Below, piece after piece: positions 24,467 through 33,010 of a DNA stretch of 64,000 bases. A program made the position numbers and the translations under genes. Every line of letters begins with the position of its first letter. Position 1 is the first letter of the stretch. The stretch comes from Amycolatopsis sp. EV170708-02-1 (GTDB taxonomy: Bacteria > Actinomycetota > Actinomycetes > Mycobacteriales > Pseudonocardiaceae), in assembly GCF_022479115.1 (NCBI RefSeq), contig NZ_CP092497.1:2728001-2792000 (forward strand), written 5' to 3'. The notes beneath the pieces are model-generated. The model saw only the letters and a list, made by a program, of their open reading frames with translations, had not been told where the DNA came from and searched no databases.

Positions 24467-26065
24467 GTGACCGCTGCTGCTACCGGGTTCAACGCGGCGA
24501 GCTACCTGCTCGACCGGCATCTGGCGGAAGGGCGGGGCGCGAAGGACGCGGTCGTTTCCCCGCGGCGAAGTCTCACGTACGCGGGGCTGGCGGCCGAAAC
24601 CCGCCGGGTCGCGGCGGGGCTGAAGGCGATCGGCGTCCGCCCGGAGGAGCGGGTCCTGTTCTGCATGGCCGACGACGTCGAGCTGCTCACCGGGATCCTC
24701 GGCGCGATGCTGGCCGGAGCGGTCGCGGTGCCGGTGTCCACCATGGTCACCGGGCTGGATCTCGGCAAGATGCTCGCCGATTCGCGCGCGCGGGTCCTGT
24801 GCGTCTCCGGCGAGTTCGCGTCTCAGGCCACGGTCGCGCTGGGGCTGGCACCGGAGGTCACCGACGTCGTGCTGGACAGGGCGAAGGCCGCCGAGCTGCC
24901 GCCCGGGATCCGCGCGCATCAGTGGGGTGACCTGTCCACAGTGGACGACACCGGTTTCGAACCGGCGCCGACCTGGGAGGACTCGCCCGCGCTCTGGCTG
25001 TACACCTCGGGGACGACGGGTAAGCCGAAAGGCGCGATGCACCGGCACGCGGGCATCCGCGCGGTGTGCGAGACGTATGCGCGCGGTGTGCTGGACATCG
25101 GGCCGAACGACCGGTTCCTCTCCGTGCCGAAGCTGTTCTTCGCCTACGGCTTGGGGAATTCGGCGTTCTTCCCGCTCGCGGCCGGCGGGACGACGCTGCT
25201 CGAACCGGCGAGGCCGACCCCGGGACTGATCGCCGCCAGGGCCCGCGCGGAGCGGCCGACGTTGTTCTTCGCCGTCCCGACGTTCTACGCCGCGCTGCTC
25301 GCCAGTGACATCCCCGACGACACGTTCGCCTCGGTGCGCCAAGCGGTTTCTGCGGGGGAACCGCTGCCGGCCGTGCTGTACGAACGGTTCCGCGAGCGGT
25401 TCGGCGTCGAGATCCTCGACGGGATCGGCTCGACCGAGGCGTTGCACATCTTCCTGTCCAACCGGCCGCGTCAGGTCCGCCCCGGCAGTACCGGGACGCC
25501 GGTGCCGGGCTACGAGATCGCGCTGCGCGACGAAAACGGCGATCCGGTGCCGGACGGGCAGCCCGGTGAACTGTTCGTCGGCGGGCCGTCGATCGCGACC
25601 GGGTACTGGGCGCGGTACGAGACGACGAAGCAGGTCTTCCAGGGCGAATGGCTGCGGACGGGCGACAGCTTCGTGCGCAACGCCGACGGGAGCTATACCT
25701 GCCTCGGACGCTTCAACGACATGCTGAAACCGGGCGGGATCTGGGTTTCCCCCACCGAGGTCGAAGACAGGCTGCGGCAACATCCGGCGGTCGCCGAGGT
25801 CGCGGTGGTGGCCACCTTCGACGCCGACGGCATCGAGAAACCGGTCGCGTGCGTGGTCGGCGTGCCGGGGCACCGGCTCGACCCGGACGAGCTGATCGAG
25901 TTCTGCCGGGCGGGGCTGGCGTCGTTCAAACGGCCGCGGGGCGTCGTCGAGCTGGGCGAACTGCCGAAGACGGCGACCGGGAAGATCCGGCGCAACGTCA
26001 TCCGGGAACTGGTGCGGGACATGTACGAGGTCCGGGACCCCGCCCCGCCGCATCTAGTCCTCTGA
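24467..26065 (+). CDS. Benzoate-CoA ligase family protein
   Basis: 532 residues from GTG 24467, with AGAGG upstream. ANL-superfamily motifs: P-loop YTSGTTGKPKGAMHRH near residue 179, FFAYGLGNSAFFPLAAG, DGIGSTEALHIFLSN near 325, and the C-terminal catalytic lysine in LPKTATGKIRR near 505. FAYGLGNS and the SNRP tail of motif A5 are typical of benzoate/hydroxybenzoate-CoA ligases. It makes the benzoyl-CoA used by BoxB. The TGA stop lies inside the left arm of palindrome 26058-26103, so the last residues are encoded by the repeat's edge. Confidence 0.9.
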   Translation: MTAAATGFNAASYLLDRHLAEGRGAKDAVVSPRRSLTYAGLAAETRRVAAGLKAIGVRPEERVLFCMADDVELLTGILGAMLAGAVAVPVSTMVTGLDLGKMLADSRARVLCVSGEFASQATVALGLAPEVTDVVLDRAKAAELPPGIRAHQWGDLSTVDDTGFEPAPTWEDSPALWLYTSGTTGKPKGAMHRHAGIRAVCETYARGVLDIGPNDRFLSVPKLFFAYGLGNSAFFPLAAGGTTLLEPARPTPGLIAARARAERPTLFFAVPTFYAALLASDIPDDTFASVRQAVSAGEPLPAVLYERFRERFGVEILDGIGSTEALHIFLSNRPRQVRPGSTGTPVPGYEIALRDENGDPVPDGQPGELFVGGPSIATGYWARYETTKQVFQGEWLRTGDSFVRNADGSYTCLGRFNDMLKPGGIWVSPTEVEDRLRQHPAVAEVAVVATFDADGIEKPVACVVGVPGHRLDPDELIEFCRAGLASFKRPRGVVELGELPKTATGKIRRNVIRELVRDMYEVRDPAPPHLVL

Positions 26066-26103
26066 ACGCGGTCCTTGCACACGCAAGTACCGCATCCAGA
26101 GGA
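26058..26103. terminator. Palindrome family A, copy 2: bidirectional terminator
   Basis: Imperfect 21-bp arms (26058-26078 and 26083-26103, three mismatches) around a 4-base loop, of the TCCTCTGAACGCGG family. It contains the stop codon of the benzoate-CoA ligase gene and ends 14 bases before the stop of the convergent marR gene. Unlike copy 1 the arms have diverged, mostly by changes that keep one arm similar to other copies. Confidence 0.72.
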
Positions 26104-26116
26104 CGAAACGCGGGGG

Positions 26117-26578
26117 TCACCCGCCGTTGACGGTGCGGAGGGTGCGCATCGCTTCGGCGAGCGCGTGCGCGTCGTCACCGAGCGGGGTCAGAACGATGCG
26201 CCGCAGGATCTCCGCGCACGCCTCCCGTGCTTTCTCCGCGACGTCGAGGCCGTGGTCGGTGAGCGCCGCGAAGGTGACCCGGCGGTCGTCCGGGCTGGGC
26301 ACCCGGCAGATCAGGTCCGCGGCGACCAGCCGGTCGGCGACCTTGGTGAACCCGCCGCTGGACAACGCCGCCTCGACGGCCAGCCGCGTCATCGGCATCC
26401 GGTGCTCGGGTGAGCGCACGAGCCGCAACAGGATGTCGAACGACGCCGGCGCGAGGCCGAACCGGTCGGCGATCTCGCCCATCAGCTTGTTCTGCGTGGC
26501 CAGATAGCCCTCGATCACCAGGCCCCACCACGTGACCACTTCGTCGTCTTTCGGTTCCTCCGGTTTCGCCACAGTCAC
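26117..26578 (-). CDS. MarR-family regulator, divergent from mhqO-mhqD
   Basis: 153 residues from GTG 26578; GTG two codons on is also possible. The winged helix includes FDILLRLVRSPEHRMPMTRLAVEAALSSGGFTKVADRLVAADLICRVPSPDDRRVTFAALTDHG, a full MarR DNA-binding core with the DDRR wing. It is divergent from a ring-cleaving-dioxygenase/hydrolase operon of the MhqO/MhqD type; in Bacillus the MarR protein MhqR represses such genes and senses quinones. The 99-bp intergenic region, with AT-rich TATATCTTGCGCGC, should hold the operator. Confidence 0.83.
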   Translation of the reverse strand: MTVAKPEEPKDDEVVTWWGLVIEGYLATQNKLMGEIADRFGLAPASFDILLRLVRSPEHRMPMTRLAVEAALSSGGFTKVADRLVAADLICRVPSPDDRRVTFAALTDHGLDVAEKAREACAEILRRIVLTPLGDDAHALAEAMRTLRTVNGG

Positions 26579-26677
26579 GCGGGCGAGCGTACACCAAGAA
26601 CTCTTCCAGGAATATATCTTGCGCGCGAGAGGTTATCGGGCTAGCTTGAGTTCACCGGCTCCCAGAGGAGGGGCACC

Positions 26678-27637
26678 ATGTCGATCAAGACTTCGGGCCT
26701 GCACCACGTCACCGCCATCGGTGGCGACCCCCAGCGCAACGCGGACTTCTACACCCGGTCGCTCGGCCTGCGGCTGGTGAAGACCACCGTGAACTTCGAC
26801 GACCCCGGCACGTACCACCTCTACTACGGCGACGGGTCCGGCAAACCCGGCTCGCTGATGACGTTCTTCCCGTGGCGGGACGCGCCGAAGGGCCGTCACG
26901 GCACCGGACAGGCGACCACGACGTCGTTCTCCGTGCCGGAGGCCTCGCTCGGCTGGTGGAAGCAGCACCTCGCCGCGAGCGGTGTCGAGACGAGCCGGAT
27001 CCGGAACTCCGACGGCGAGGAGACGCTCACCTTCGCCGACCCGGACGGCCTGCAGCTCGCCCTCGTCGCGCATCCGCAGGGCGACCCGCGTGACCCGTGG
27101 GACACGAAGCTCGTCCCCGCCGAACACGCCATCCGCGGCCTGCACTCCGTCACCCTCTCGGTGTCCAAAGAGGACGCGACGGCCGGGATGCTGACCGACG
27201 GCCTCGGCCTGTCCTTCGAGCACCAGGACGGCAACCGCCTTCGGTTCTCTGCCGGTGAGGGCGGCCCCGGCGCGCTCGTCGACGTCCTCGTGACACCCGA
27301 CGCCCCGCGCGGGCTGGTGGCGGCGGGCACCGTGCACCACGTCGCCTGGCGCGCGCCGGACGAGCGGACTCAGGCCGCCTGGCGTGACGAGCTCATCGAC
27401 GACGGCGTGAACGTGACGTCCATTTTGGACCGTCAGTACTTCCGCTCGATCTACTTCCGCGAGCCCGGCGGCACCCTGCTCGAGGTCGCGACCGACGAAC
27501 CCGGTTTCGCGATCGACGAGCCGCTGCTCGAACTCGGCCGCGCGCTGAAACTCCCGCCGTGGCTGGAGCCCAAACGCGAGGACATCGAGGCCATGCTGCC
27601 GAAGCTGGACCTCCCGAGCGAGAACAACCCGCGATGA
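26678..27637 (+). CDS. VOC-family ring-cleaving dioxygenase, MhqO-like
   Basis: 319 residues from ATG 26678, preceded by AGAGGAGGGG. Two VOC (glyoxalase/extradiol) modules are visible: GLHHVTAIGGDPQRNADFYT with LRLVKTTVNFDDPGTYHLYYGD at the start, and the second from GLHSVTLSVSKEDATAG to FREPGGTLLEVATDEPGF. The His and Glu residues in these segments are the likely metal ligands. MhqO-type proteins are thiol-independent hydroquinone dioxygenases protecting against quinones. ATGA overlap with the next gene shows they form one operon. Confidence 0.84.
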   Translation: MSIKTSGLHHVTAIGGDPQRNADFYTRSLGLRLVKTTVNFDDPGTYHLYYGDGSGKPGSLMTFFPWRDAPKGRHGTGQATTTSFSVPEASLGWWKQHLAASGVETSRIRNSDGEETLTFADPDGLQLALVAHPQGDPRDPWDTKLVPAEHAIRGLHSVTLSVSKEDATAGMLTDGLGLSFEHQDGNRLRFSAGEGGPGALVDVLVTPDAPRGLVAAGTVHHVAWRAPDERTQAAWRDELIDDGVNVTSILDRQYFRSIYFREPGGTLLEVATDEPGFAIDEPLLELGRALKLPPWLEPKREDIEAMLPKLDLPSENNPR

Positions 27638-28266
27638 GCACCTTGGAGCACAAGTACGTCGAAGGAGCGGCCGACGAGCCGGTGCTGTTGCTCCTGCACG
27701 GCACCGGCGGCGGGCTCGACGACCTCGTGCCGCTCGCCCGGCAGCTGAGCCCGGCGTCGGCGCTGCTCGCGCCGGCCGGGCCGGTGTCGGAACACGGTGC
27801 GGCCCGGTGGTTCCGCCGGCTGGCCGAGGGCGTCTTCGACCACGAGGACGTCGTCTTTCGCGCGAACCAGCTGGCCGATTTCGTGGTCGCCGCGCGCGAG
27901 GAGTACGGCCTCGGCGACCGGCGGCTCGTCGCCATCGGGTTCTCCAACGGCGCCAACATCGCCGCCGCGGTGACCCTGCTCCGCCCGGACGCCGTCCGGG
28001 AGTCCGCGCTGTTCGCGGCGATGTCACCACTCCCGGAGCCGCCACGGAACGACCTGTCCGGTACCCGGGTCTTCCTGTCGAACGGCGAGCACGATCCGAT
28101 GGCGCCGCTGGGCTCGGCCGAGACGCTGGCCCGTGACCTGCGCGAACGCGGCGCGGACGTCGTCGCCCACCGGCATCCCGGCGGGCACCAGGTCACCGGC
28201 AACGGTTTGGTAGCGGCCGCGGGGTGGCTCAACGGGGCGCGCGGAGAGCAAAGCACGCGAACGTAA
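27634..28266 (+). CDS. Phospholipase/carboxylesterase-family hydrolase, MhqD-like
   Basis: 210 residues from ATG 27634, overlapping the dioxygenase stop by four bases. Residues 16-30 (EPVLLLLHGTGGGLDD) form the oxyanion segment. The nucleophile lies in IGFSNGANIAAAV, the aspartate in LSNGEHDPMAPLGS and the histidine in HRHPGGHQVTGN, completing the triad. MhqD of Bacillus has the same length and partner and belongs to the MhqR regulon, so a role in quinone or aromatic ester detoxification is likely but not proven. Confidence 0.84.
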   Translation: MSTLEHKYVEGAADEPVLLLLHGTGGGLDDLVPLARQLSPASALLAPAGPVSEHGAARWFRRLAEGVFDHEDVVFRANQLADFVVAAREEYGLGDRRLVAIGFSNGANIAAAVTLLRPDAVRESALFAAMSPLPEPPRNDLSGTRVFLSNGEHDPMAPLGSAETLARDLRERGADVVAHRHPGGHQVTGNGLVAAAGWLNGARGEQSTRT

Positions 28267-28275
28267 AATCGTCCG

Positions 28276-29424
28276 ATGACTAACGGGGACCTCGTCCGCG
28301 CCCAGGCCCTGCTCGACAGGGTCCTCCTCGCGGACGGGCACAACGATCTGCCATGGGAGCTGCGGGTCACGACCGGGCCGGATCCGGTCGAGGCCGTGGC
28401 GGGCACGGATCTCACGGTCCGCCAGCCGCATCTCCACACCGACTTCCCGAAGCTCGCCGAGGGCAGACTCGGCATGCAGTTCTGGTCCGTCTACGTGCCT
28501 TGCCAGTTCGAGGGGCACAGCGCGGTGACGGCGGTCCTCGAACAGATCGAGATCGTGCACCAGATGGCCGAGCGATACCCCGATCGCCTGGCCCTCGTGG
28601 ACACCGCCGCCCAGGCCGAAGCCGCGTTCCGTGACGGCAAGATCGCGTCGCTGCTGGGCGCCGAGGGCGGCCACAGCATCGCCGAATCCCTTGGCGTGCT
28701 GAGGATCCTGCGCCGTCTCGGCGTCCGCTACATGACGCTGACGCACAACTACAACACCACCTGGGCCGACTCCGGCACCGACGAGCCCGAGCACGGCGGC
28801 CTCACCGACTTCGGCCGCGACGTGGTCCGCGAGATGAACGAGATCGGCATGCTCGTCGACCTCTCGCACGTCGCGCCGAGCACCATGCGGGCCGCGCTGG
28901 AGGTCAGCTCCGCGCCGGTGATCTTCAGCCACTCCTCCTGCATCGCGGTCAACGACCACCCTCGCAACATCCCCGACGACGTCTTGGAAACCCTGGCCGC
29001 CAAGGACGGCGTCGCGATGGTGACGTTCGTGCCGGGCTTCATCTCGCCGAAGGTCGCCGAATGGGACGCCCAGCTGCGCCAGGACATGGAAGCCGCGGGC
29101 AAGGACTACCGGAACATCGACCAGCGCACGAAGTTCACCGCGGAGCGCGGCGGGCCTGAGAAGCCGAAGGCGGGCATCGACGACGTCGTCGCGCACATCG
29201 AGCACGCGCGTGAGGTGGCCGGTGTCGACCACATCGGACTCGGCGGCGACTACGACGGAGTCGCGACGCTGCCCGAAGGCCTCGAAGACGTTTCGAAGTA
29301 CCCGGTGCTCTTCGCCGCCCTGCTGGACCGCGGCTGGAGCGAAGAGGACTGCGCGAAACTGGCCGGGAAGAACACCTTGCGCGTGCTGCGCGCGGCGGAC
29401 GAGGTCACCCGTTCGGACGCTTGA
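28276..29424 (+). CDS. Membrane dipeptidase family (peptidase M19)
   Basis: 382 residues from ATG 28276, nine bases after the hydrolase stop. It is an amidohydrolase-fold dipeptidase with binuclear zinc ligands: ADGHNDLPW (HxD, about residues 20-25), LLGAEGGHSI (bridging Glu, about 127), and SHSSCIAVNDHPRN (His, about 217). HIGLGGDYDG near the C terminus holds the last aspartate. No signal peptide is present, so despite the family name it is cytoplasmic. Substrates in this family include dipeptides, some with a D-residue, and beta-lactams. Confidence 0.88.
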   Translation: MTNGDLVRAQALLDRVLLADGHNDLPWELRVTTGPDPVEAVAGTDLTVRQPHLHTDFPKLAEGRLGMQFWSVYVPCQFEGHSAVTAVLEQIEIVHQMAERYPDRLALVDTAAQAEAAFRDGKIASLLGAEGGHSIAESLGVLRILRRLGVRYMTLTHNYNTTWADSGTDEPEHGGLTDFGRDVVREMNEIGMLVDLSHVAPSTMRAALEVSSAPVIFSHSSCIAVNDHPRNIPDDVLETLAAKDGVAMVTFVPGFISPKVAEWDAQLRQDMEAAGKDYRNIDQRTKFTAERGGPEKPKAGIDDVVAHIEHAREVAGVDHIGLGGDYDGVATLPEGLEDVSKYPVLFAALLDRGWSEEDCAKLAGKNTLRVLRAADEVTRSDA

Positions 29425-29462
29425 GAGCGCGATCAAGCCCGGTTCGGCGGACACTGTCCTGC

Positions 29463-29819
29463 ATGACGCAGCCGGAGGAGGGCGCCGCCGAGGTTCCCGT
29501 CAAGCCGCCCGAGACCGCGGGCGGCGCACGCCACAGCGGTAAATTCGAGGCCGGCCCGAAACTCAAACGGACGCGGGTGAGCGGCACCTGGATCGCCGTC
29601 ATCGTGGCGTTGATCGTGCTGGTGTTCCTGCTCGTGTTCATCCTGCAGAACCAGGACACGGCCACCGTGCACTTCCTGGGCATGTCCGGCAGCATGCCGC
29701 TGGCGGTCGCGATGCTGTTCTCCGTGATCGCCGGTGGCGCGCTGGTCGCGCTCGTCGGCGGCGCGCGGATCCTGCAGTTGCGCAAGCAGGCCAAGAAGTC
29801 GCGGCATCAGCTGCGCTGA
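29463..29819 (+). CDS. LapA-domain membrane protein
   Basis: 118 residues from ATG 29463. A charged N-terminal tail of about 40 residues precedes two hydrophobic helices (WIAVIVALIVLVFLLVFILQ and MPLAVAMLFSVIAGGALVALVGG) joined by NQDTATVHFLGMSGS, the signature of the LapA/DUF1049 family. The end is basic (LRKQAKKSRHQLR). In Gammaproteobacteria LapA works with LapB in LPS assembly, which cannot apply here; the actinobacterial role is unknown. The 3' end overlaps the convergent AraC gene by 13 bp. Confidence 0.83.
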   Translation: MTQPEEGAAEVPVKPPETAGGARHSGKFEAGPKLKRTRVSGTWIAVIVALIVLVFLLVFILQNQDTATVHFLGMSGSMPLAVAMLFSVIAGGALVALVGGARILQLRKQAKKSRHQLR

Positions 29820-30736
29820 GGGACGCCGCGCCGGAACTCGCTGGGGTTGACGCCCCGCACGCGTTTGAACGCCGCGCTGAACCCGAAGGCGTCGGAGTAG
29901 CCGACGGTGCGGGCGATATCCGAGATGGTCGCGGATTCCTTGCCGGTCAGCAGATCCGCCGCGAGCGTCATTCGCCAGCGGGTGAGGTAGGTCAACGGCG
30001 GTTCGCCGATCAGGTCGGTGAACCGTTTCGCCAGTGTGGACCGCGAAACGCCGGCCCGCGCGGCCAGCGAGCCGACCGTCCACGGCGCCGCCGGCTCCGC
30101 GTGCAGCAGGCGCAGCGCGTCGCCCACCACCGGATCGCGCTGCGCGGCCCACCACGCCGGAGGCTCACCACCCGGCCGGTCGAACCACTCGCGCAGGGAA
30201 CACACCAGCATCCAGTCGAGCAGCCGGTCGAGGACGACCTGCTGACCCGGGGCGTCGACGGCGGCTTCGGCGGCGAGATGCTCCAGGATCGGGTCGCCCG
30301 CGCCCCCGGCGTCCACCCGCAGGACGACGGGCAGCGCGTCCAGCAGCGGGCGGGCGATCTCGCCGCGCACCGGATACGCCCCGACGATCAAACTCGTTTC
30401 GCCGCCGGGGTCGTCGACCCAGCCGAGCCGGTGCCGGGTCCCGCCCTGTTCGGGCGTCGCGCAGTGCTCGCCGCACGCGATCGGTTCGGCCGGCGTGCCG
30501 ACCTCGTCGACGAAGGTGAACGTCGCGGGCCCGCGCACGATGACCGACTCGCCCGCGCGCAGCGGTTCGGGCGGAGCGTCTTCCGGCACGATCCAGCCCG
30601 CGCCCGTGAGGACGGCGCACAAGGTCAGCGGCGCGCCGTCCACGAAGTGCAGTGCCCAGGGCGGGGACAGCGTCGTACTGCCGAACAACGAACCGTGGGA
30701 CCGCACCCCGCGGATCAGGTCACTGAACACGTCCAC
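29807..30736 (-). CDS. AraC-family regulator with cupin sensor
   Basis: 309 residues from GTG 30736 (VDVFSDLIRGVRSHGSLFG). A reading from 30886 is longer only because the palindromic repeat at 30756-30832 has no stop in this frame. The N-terminal part is an AraC_binding_2-like cupin (LHFVDGAPLTLCAVLTGAGWIVPEDAPP, and CGEHCATPEQGG, a likely Cys/His-rich metal site). The C-terminal two-HTH domain includes WTVGSLAARAGVSRSTLAKRF and SISDIARTVGYSDAFGFSAAFKR-like sequence. Target and ligand are unknown. Confidence 0.83.
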   Translation of the reverse strand: MDVFSDLIRGVRSHGSLFGSTTLSPPWALHFVDGAPLTLCAVLTGAGWIVPEDAPPEPLRAGESVIVRGPATFTFVDEVGTPAEPIACGEHCATPEQGGTRHRLGWVDDPGGETSLIVGAYPVRGEIARPLLDALPVVLRVDAGGAGDPILEHLAAEAAVDAPGQQVVLDRLLDWMLVCSLREWFDRPGGEPPAWWAAQRDPVVGDALRLLHAEPAAPWTVGSLAARAGVSRSTLAKRFTDLIGEPPLTYLTRWRMTLAADLLTGKESATISDIARTVGYSDAFGFSAAFKRVRGVNPSEFRRGVPQRS

Positions 30737-30755
30737 GTGGGCGAGGTTAGAGGAG

Positions 30756-30832
30756 CTGAAGGGCCCTTTCCCCGCATGCGATGCAGGGAAAGGGCCCCTC
30801 CCCGCGTGAGACGCGGGGAAAGTCCCCTTCAG
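30756..30832. repeat. Nested double-hairpin repeat (possible cruciform)
   Basis: Two hairpins sit inside an outer CTGAAGGG/CCCCTTCAG stem. The first has perfect 12-bp arms GGGCCCTTTCCC (30761-30772) and GGGAAAGGGCCC (30786-30797). The second has CCCCGCG (30800-30806) and CGCGGGG (30812-30818). The loops GCATGCGATGC and GCGTGAGACGC resemble those of other repeats here. It lies between the divergent AraC and PPOX genes. Confidence 0.65.
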
Positions 30833-30909
30833 CCGCTCTGGACGAATACACAGGTGATCCGGCCTTTCACCTATGGGCACGTCCAAGTCCGCCGGGTTGA
30901 ATCGAGCTC

Positions 30910-31308
30910 ATGCTGACTCCCGACGACCTCGAATTCCTCCGCCGCCCCCTGCACGGATTCCTGACCGTGGCCGGCGGCCCGGTCCGTCCGGTGTGGTTCG
31001 AGGCCACCGACGACGGCACCGTCCAGCTGTTCACGCCGCGCGAGTCGCCCAAGGTGCGGCGGCTGGGCGACGATCCCCGCGCGTCGATCATCGTGGCCGC
31101 GCCGGTGGGCGAGCGTGAGCGCTGGGTCTCGGTCTCGGGCGGGGTCACGGTGGAGCCCGACGGGGCGCACGAGCTGGCCGCCCGGCTCGGCGAGCGCTAC
31201 TGGGACCTCGAAGACCCCGCCCACGCCGGCGAGCTCGCCGGAATTCAGACCCTCGACCTCGTGCGGCTCGTCATCCGGCCGGAGAAGGTGAGCCGTTACT
31301 CGATGTGA
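30910..31308 (+). CDS. PPOX-class flavin-reductase-fold protein
   Basis: 132 residues from ATG 30910. A small split-barrel flavin-binding fold is visible: LRRPLHGFLTVAGGPVRPVWFEATDDG, VQLFTPRESPKVRRLGDDPRASIIV, and WVSVSGGVTVEPDGAHELAARLGERYWDLEDP. Actinobacterial members bind FMN or F420 and reduce various substrates; the sequence does not settle which cofactor. The 3' end overlaps the convergent MDMPI-like gene by 38 bp. A palindromic repeat separates it from the divergent AraC gene, a possible regulator. Confidence 0.78.
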   Translation: MLTPDDLEFLRRPLHGFLTVAGGPVRPVWFEATDDGTVQLFTPRESPKVRRLGDDPRASIIVAAPVGERERWVSVSGGVTVEPDGAHELAARLGERYWDLEDPAHAGELAGIQTLDLVRLVIRPEKVSRYSM

Positions 31309-32173
31309 TGATCGACGTCATCCCGAGCAGGGCGGCGCAAACGTTTTCGTCGCCCTCGGCGGTGACCCGGGCACGGTCCGCCGGGTTCCGGGTGCACAGC
31401 CGCCAGAAGGTGTCCGCGTCCGTCGTCACCGAGGCCAGCGGCGCTCGTGACGTCGGTGCGGCACGGTCGAGTTCCCAGCCGTCCGCGGTCCGCCGCGCCG
31501 TCCACTTCCCGCCGCCCTGGCCGGTGACGGTGTAGACGACCTGCCTGCCGGCGCGGGCGTCGATGTCACGCAGGGTGTGCGGCAGGGCCCGCATGAAGGT
31601 GTCGACCACCGGCCCGCGGAAGTCCGGATCGTCCAGCGGCGGCGCGCCGACGGCCGCACGGATCTGCTGCTGATGCACCCAGAACTCGGTGTACTCGCGG
31701 GCGACGTCGAGCCAGACCGGCGCGGGCTCGTCCCCGGCCCAGCTCACCGGATCGCCGACGGCGTCGAGGTCGGCGCGGCCGAACATCTCGGCGATCTGCG
31801 ACGTGCTGTCCACCAGCATCGCGAACAGCACTTCGGGGGACAGCCGCCGACACGCGACCACCCATTCGTCGTTGATCCGGTCGATGAAGTCCTCGAACCG
31901 CTCGCCATCGCGGGGCGCCGTCGCCCGGTAGCCGTCGCGATCGCGGGACAGCCTGCCGAGTTTGTCGCCGAGGATGTGGGCCGCGAGATCGTGCACCGTC
32001 CAGCCCGTGCACACCGTCGGCGCGGCCCACCGGTCCGCGTCCAATCCGGTCAGCACGTCGAGCAGGGCTTGCTCCTCCCGCGCGAACAGCGGGAGGACGT
32101 CGATCGGCGGACCCCAGCGCGTGAAGCTCATGGTGACCATCCAAACACTCAGGTCCATCACATTTTCGGCCAT
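31271..32173 (-). CDS. Mycothiol-dependent maleylpyruvate isomerase-like (DinB-fold) protein
   Basis: 300 residues from ATG 32173; starts at MVTMSF (residues 12 and 15) are also possible. The N-terminal DinB-like bundle carries the metal-site residues of MDMPI: His in WTVHDLAAHILGD (about residue 60) and the ExxxH of REYTEFWVHQQQ (about 160). The C-terminal half is the SCP-like domain seen in these enzymes (TDADTFWRLCTRNPADRARV). Family members use mycothiol, the actinobacterial thiol, in isomerisation or conjugation. The real substrate cannot be told. Confidence 0.82.
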   Translation of the reverse strand: MAENVMDLSVWMVTMSFTRWGPPIDVLPLFAREEQALLDVLTGLDADRWAAPTVCTGWTVHDLAAHILGDKLGRLSRDRDGYRATAPRDGERFEDFIDRINDEWVVACRRLSPEVLFAMLVDSTSQIAEMFGRADLDAVGDPVSWAGDEPAPVWLDVAREYTEFWVHQQQIRAAVGAPPLDDPDFRGPVVDTFMRALPHTLRDIDARAGRQVVYTVTGQGGGKWTARRTADGWELDRAAPTSRAPLASVTTDADTFWRLCTRNPADRARVTAEGDENVCAALLGMTSIITSSNGSPSPAG

Positions 32174-32220
32174 TCGGCCTACTCGCAGGTAGCATCAGCG
32201 CGAACGTGAGGGGAGTGCCC

Positions 32221-33003
32221 GTGAGCAACGATCGACCCGCCGGTGAAGACCTGGCCGCTTTCGCCAAACGCGCGGGGCAGCTGGCGGGCTGGGCCGCGCG
32301 CACGGGTTTCGAGTTCACCCGCAAACTCCCCGGCGTCGAGATCGCCGAACAGATCGTCAAACAGGGCGAGCGGCAGCTGCTTTCGGAGCTGCGCCGCCGT
32401 CTCGACGAGGTCGACGACCCGTACCACGCCGCGCTCACCGCCGCGTCCGCGATGAACCGGCCCGACACCAACGGCGCCAAGCCGGTCGAGGCCACCATCA
32501 CGCTCGTGCACACCCGTGCCCAGCTCGAACCGCTCCGCGCGGCCATGGCCGAACTGCTCAACCACTCCATCGGCTTCGGCCGCGAGCGGGCCCGCGAATA
32601 CCTCTACGCGATCATCCTGCGGCAGCTCACGCCGGACGAGGCCCGCATCCTTTCCGCGCTCTCCGACGGCTCGCCGTTCCCCGCCGTCGACGTCGCCGAG
32701 CGGACGAGCCTCGGCGCCGCCGGACGGTTCGTGCTGCGCAACGCCTCCACCGTCGGCAAGGCCGCCGGGGTCTCATTGCCCGACCAGGTGCCCGGCTACC
32801 TCACCAGGCTGATCGGGCTCGGCCTGGTCGAGCTGGACGAAGAGGTGCCCGCGCTGGAGACGCAGTACGAGATCCTGCTGACCGACGAGACCGTCCGCGA
32901 GGCGGAGAAGTCGGTCAAGCGGGCCAAGTTCGTCAAACGCACGGTCCATATTTCCCGCCTCGGCGCCCAGTTCTGGCAGGCCTGCGACCCGAGCGCCGGC
33001 TGA
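32221..33003 (+). CDS. DUF4393 (Abi-alpha-like) protein
   Basis: 260 residues from GTG 32221, with GAGGGGA upstream; GTG 32206 would precede the ribosome site. The N-terminal part is helical (LAAFAKRAGQLAGWAARTGFEFTRKLPGVE). From about residue 110 it matches the DUF4393/Abi-alpha module (LLNHSIGFGRERAREYLYAIILRQLTPDEARILSAL). Some members are linked to abortive infection, but most are uncharacterised. It lies seven bases before a DUF445 membrane protein gene and is probably translated with it. Confidence 0.72.
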   Translation: MSNDRPAGEDLAAFAKRAGQLAGWAARTGFEFTRKLPGVEIAEQIVKQGERQLLSELRRRLDEVDDPYHAALTAASAMNRPDTNGAKPVEATITLVHTRAQLEPLRAAMAELLNHSIGFGRERAREYLYAIILRQLTPDEARILSALSDGSPFPAVDVAERTSLGAAGRFVLRNASTVGKAAGVSLPDQVPGYLTRLIGLGLVELDEEVPALETQYEILLTDETVREAEKSVKRAKFVKRTVHISRLGAQFWQACDPSAG

Positions 33004-33010
33004 CTTCGGC

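Noticed and set aside
30737..30886. N-terminal extension of the AraC protein
   Set aside because: It is the palindromic repeat read through; codon content is not family-like and GTG 30736 fits the domain start.
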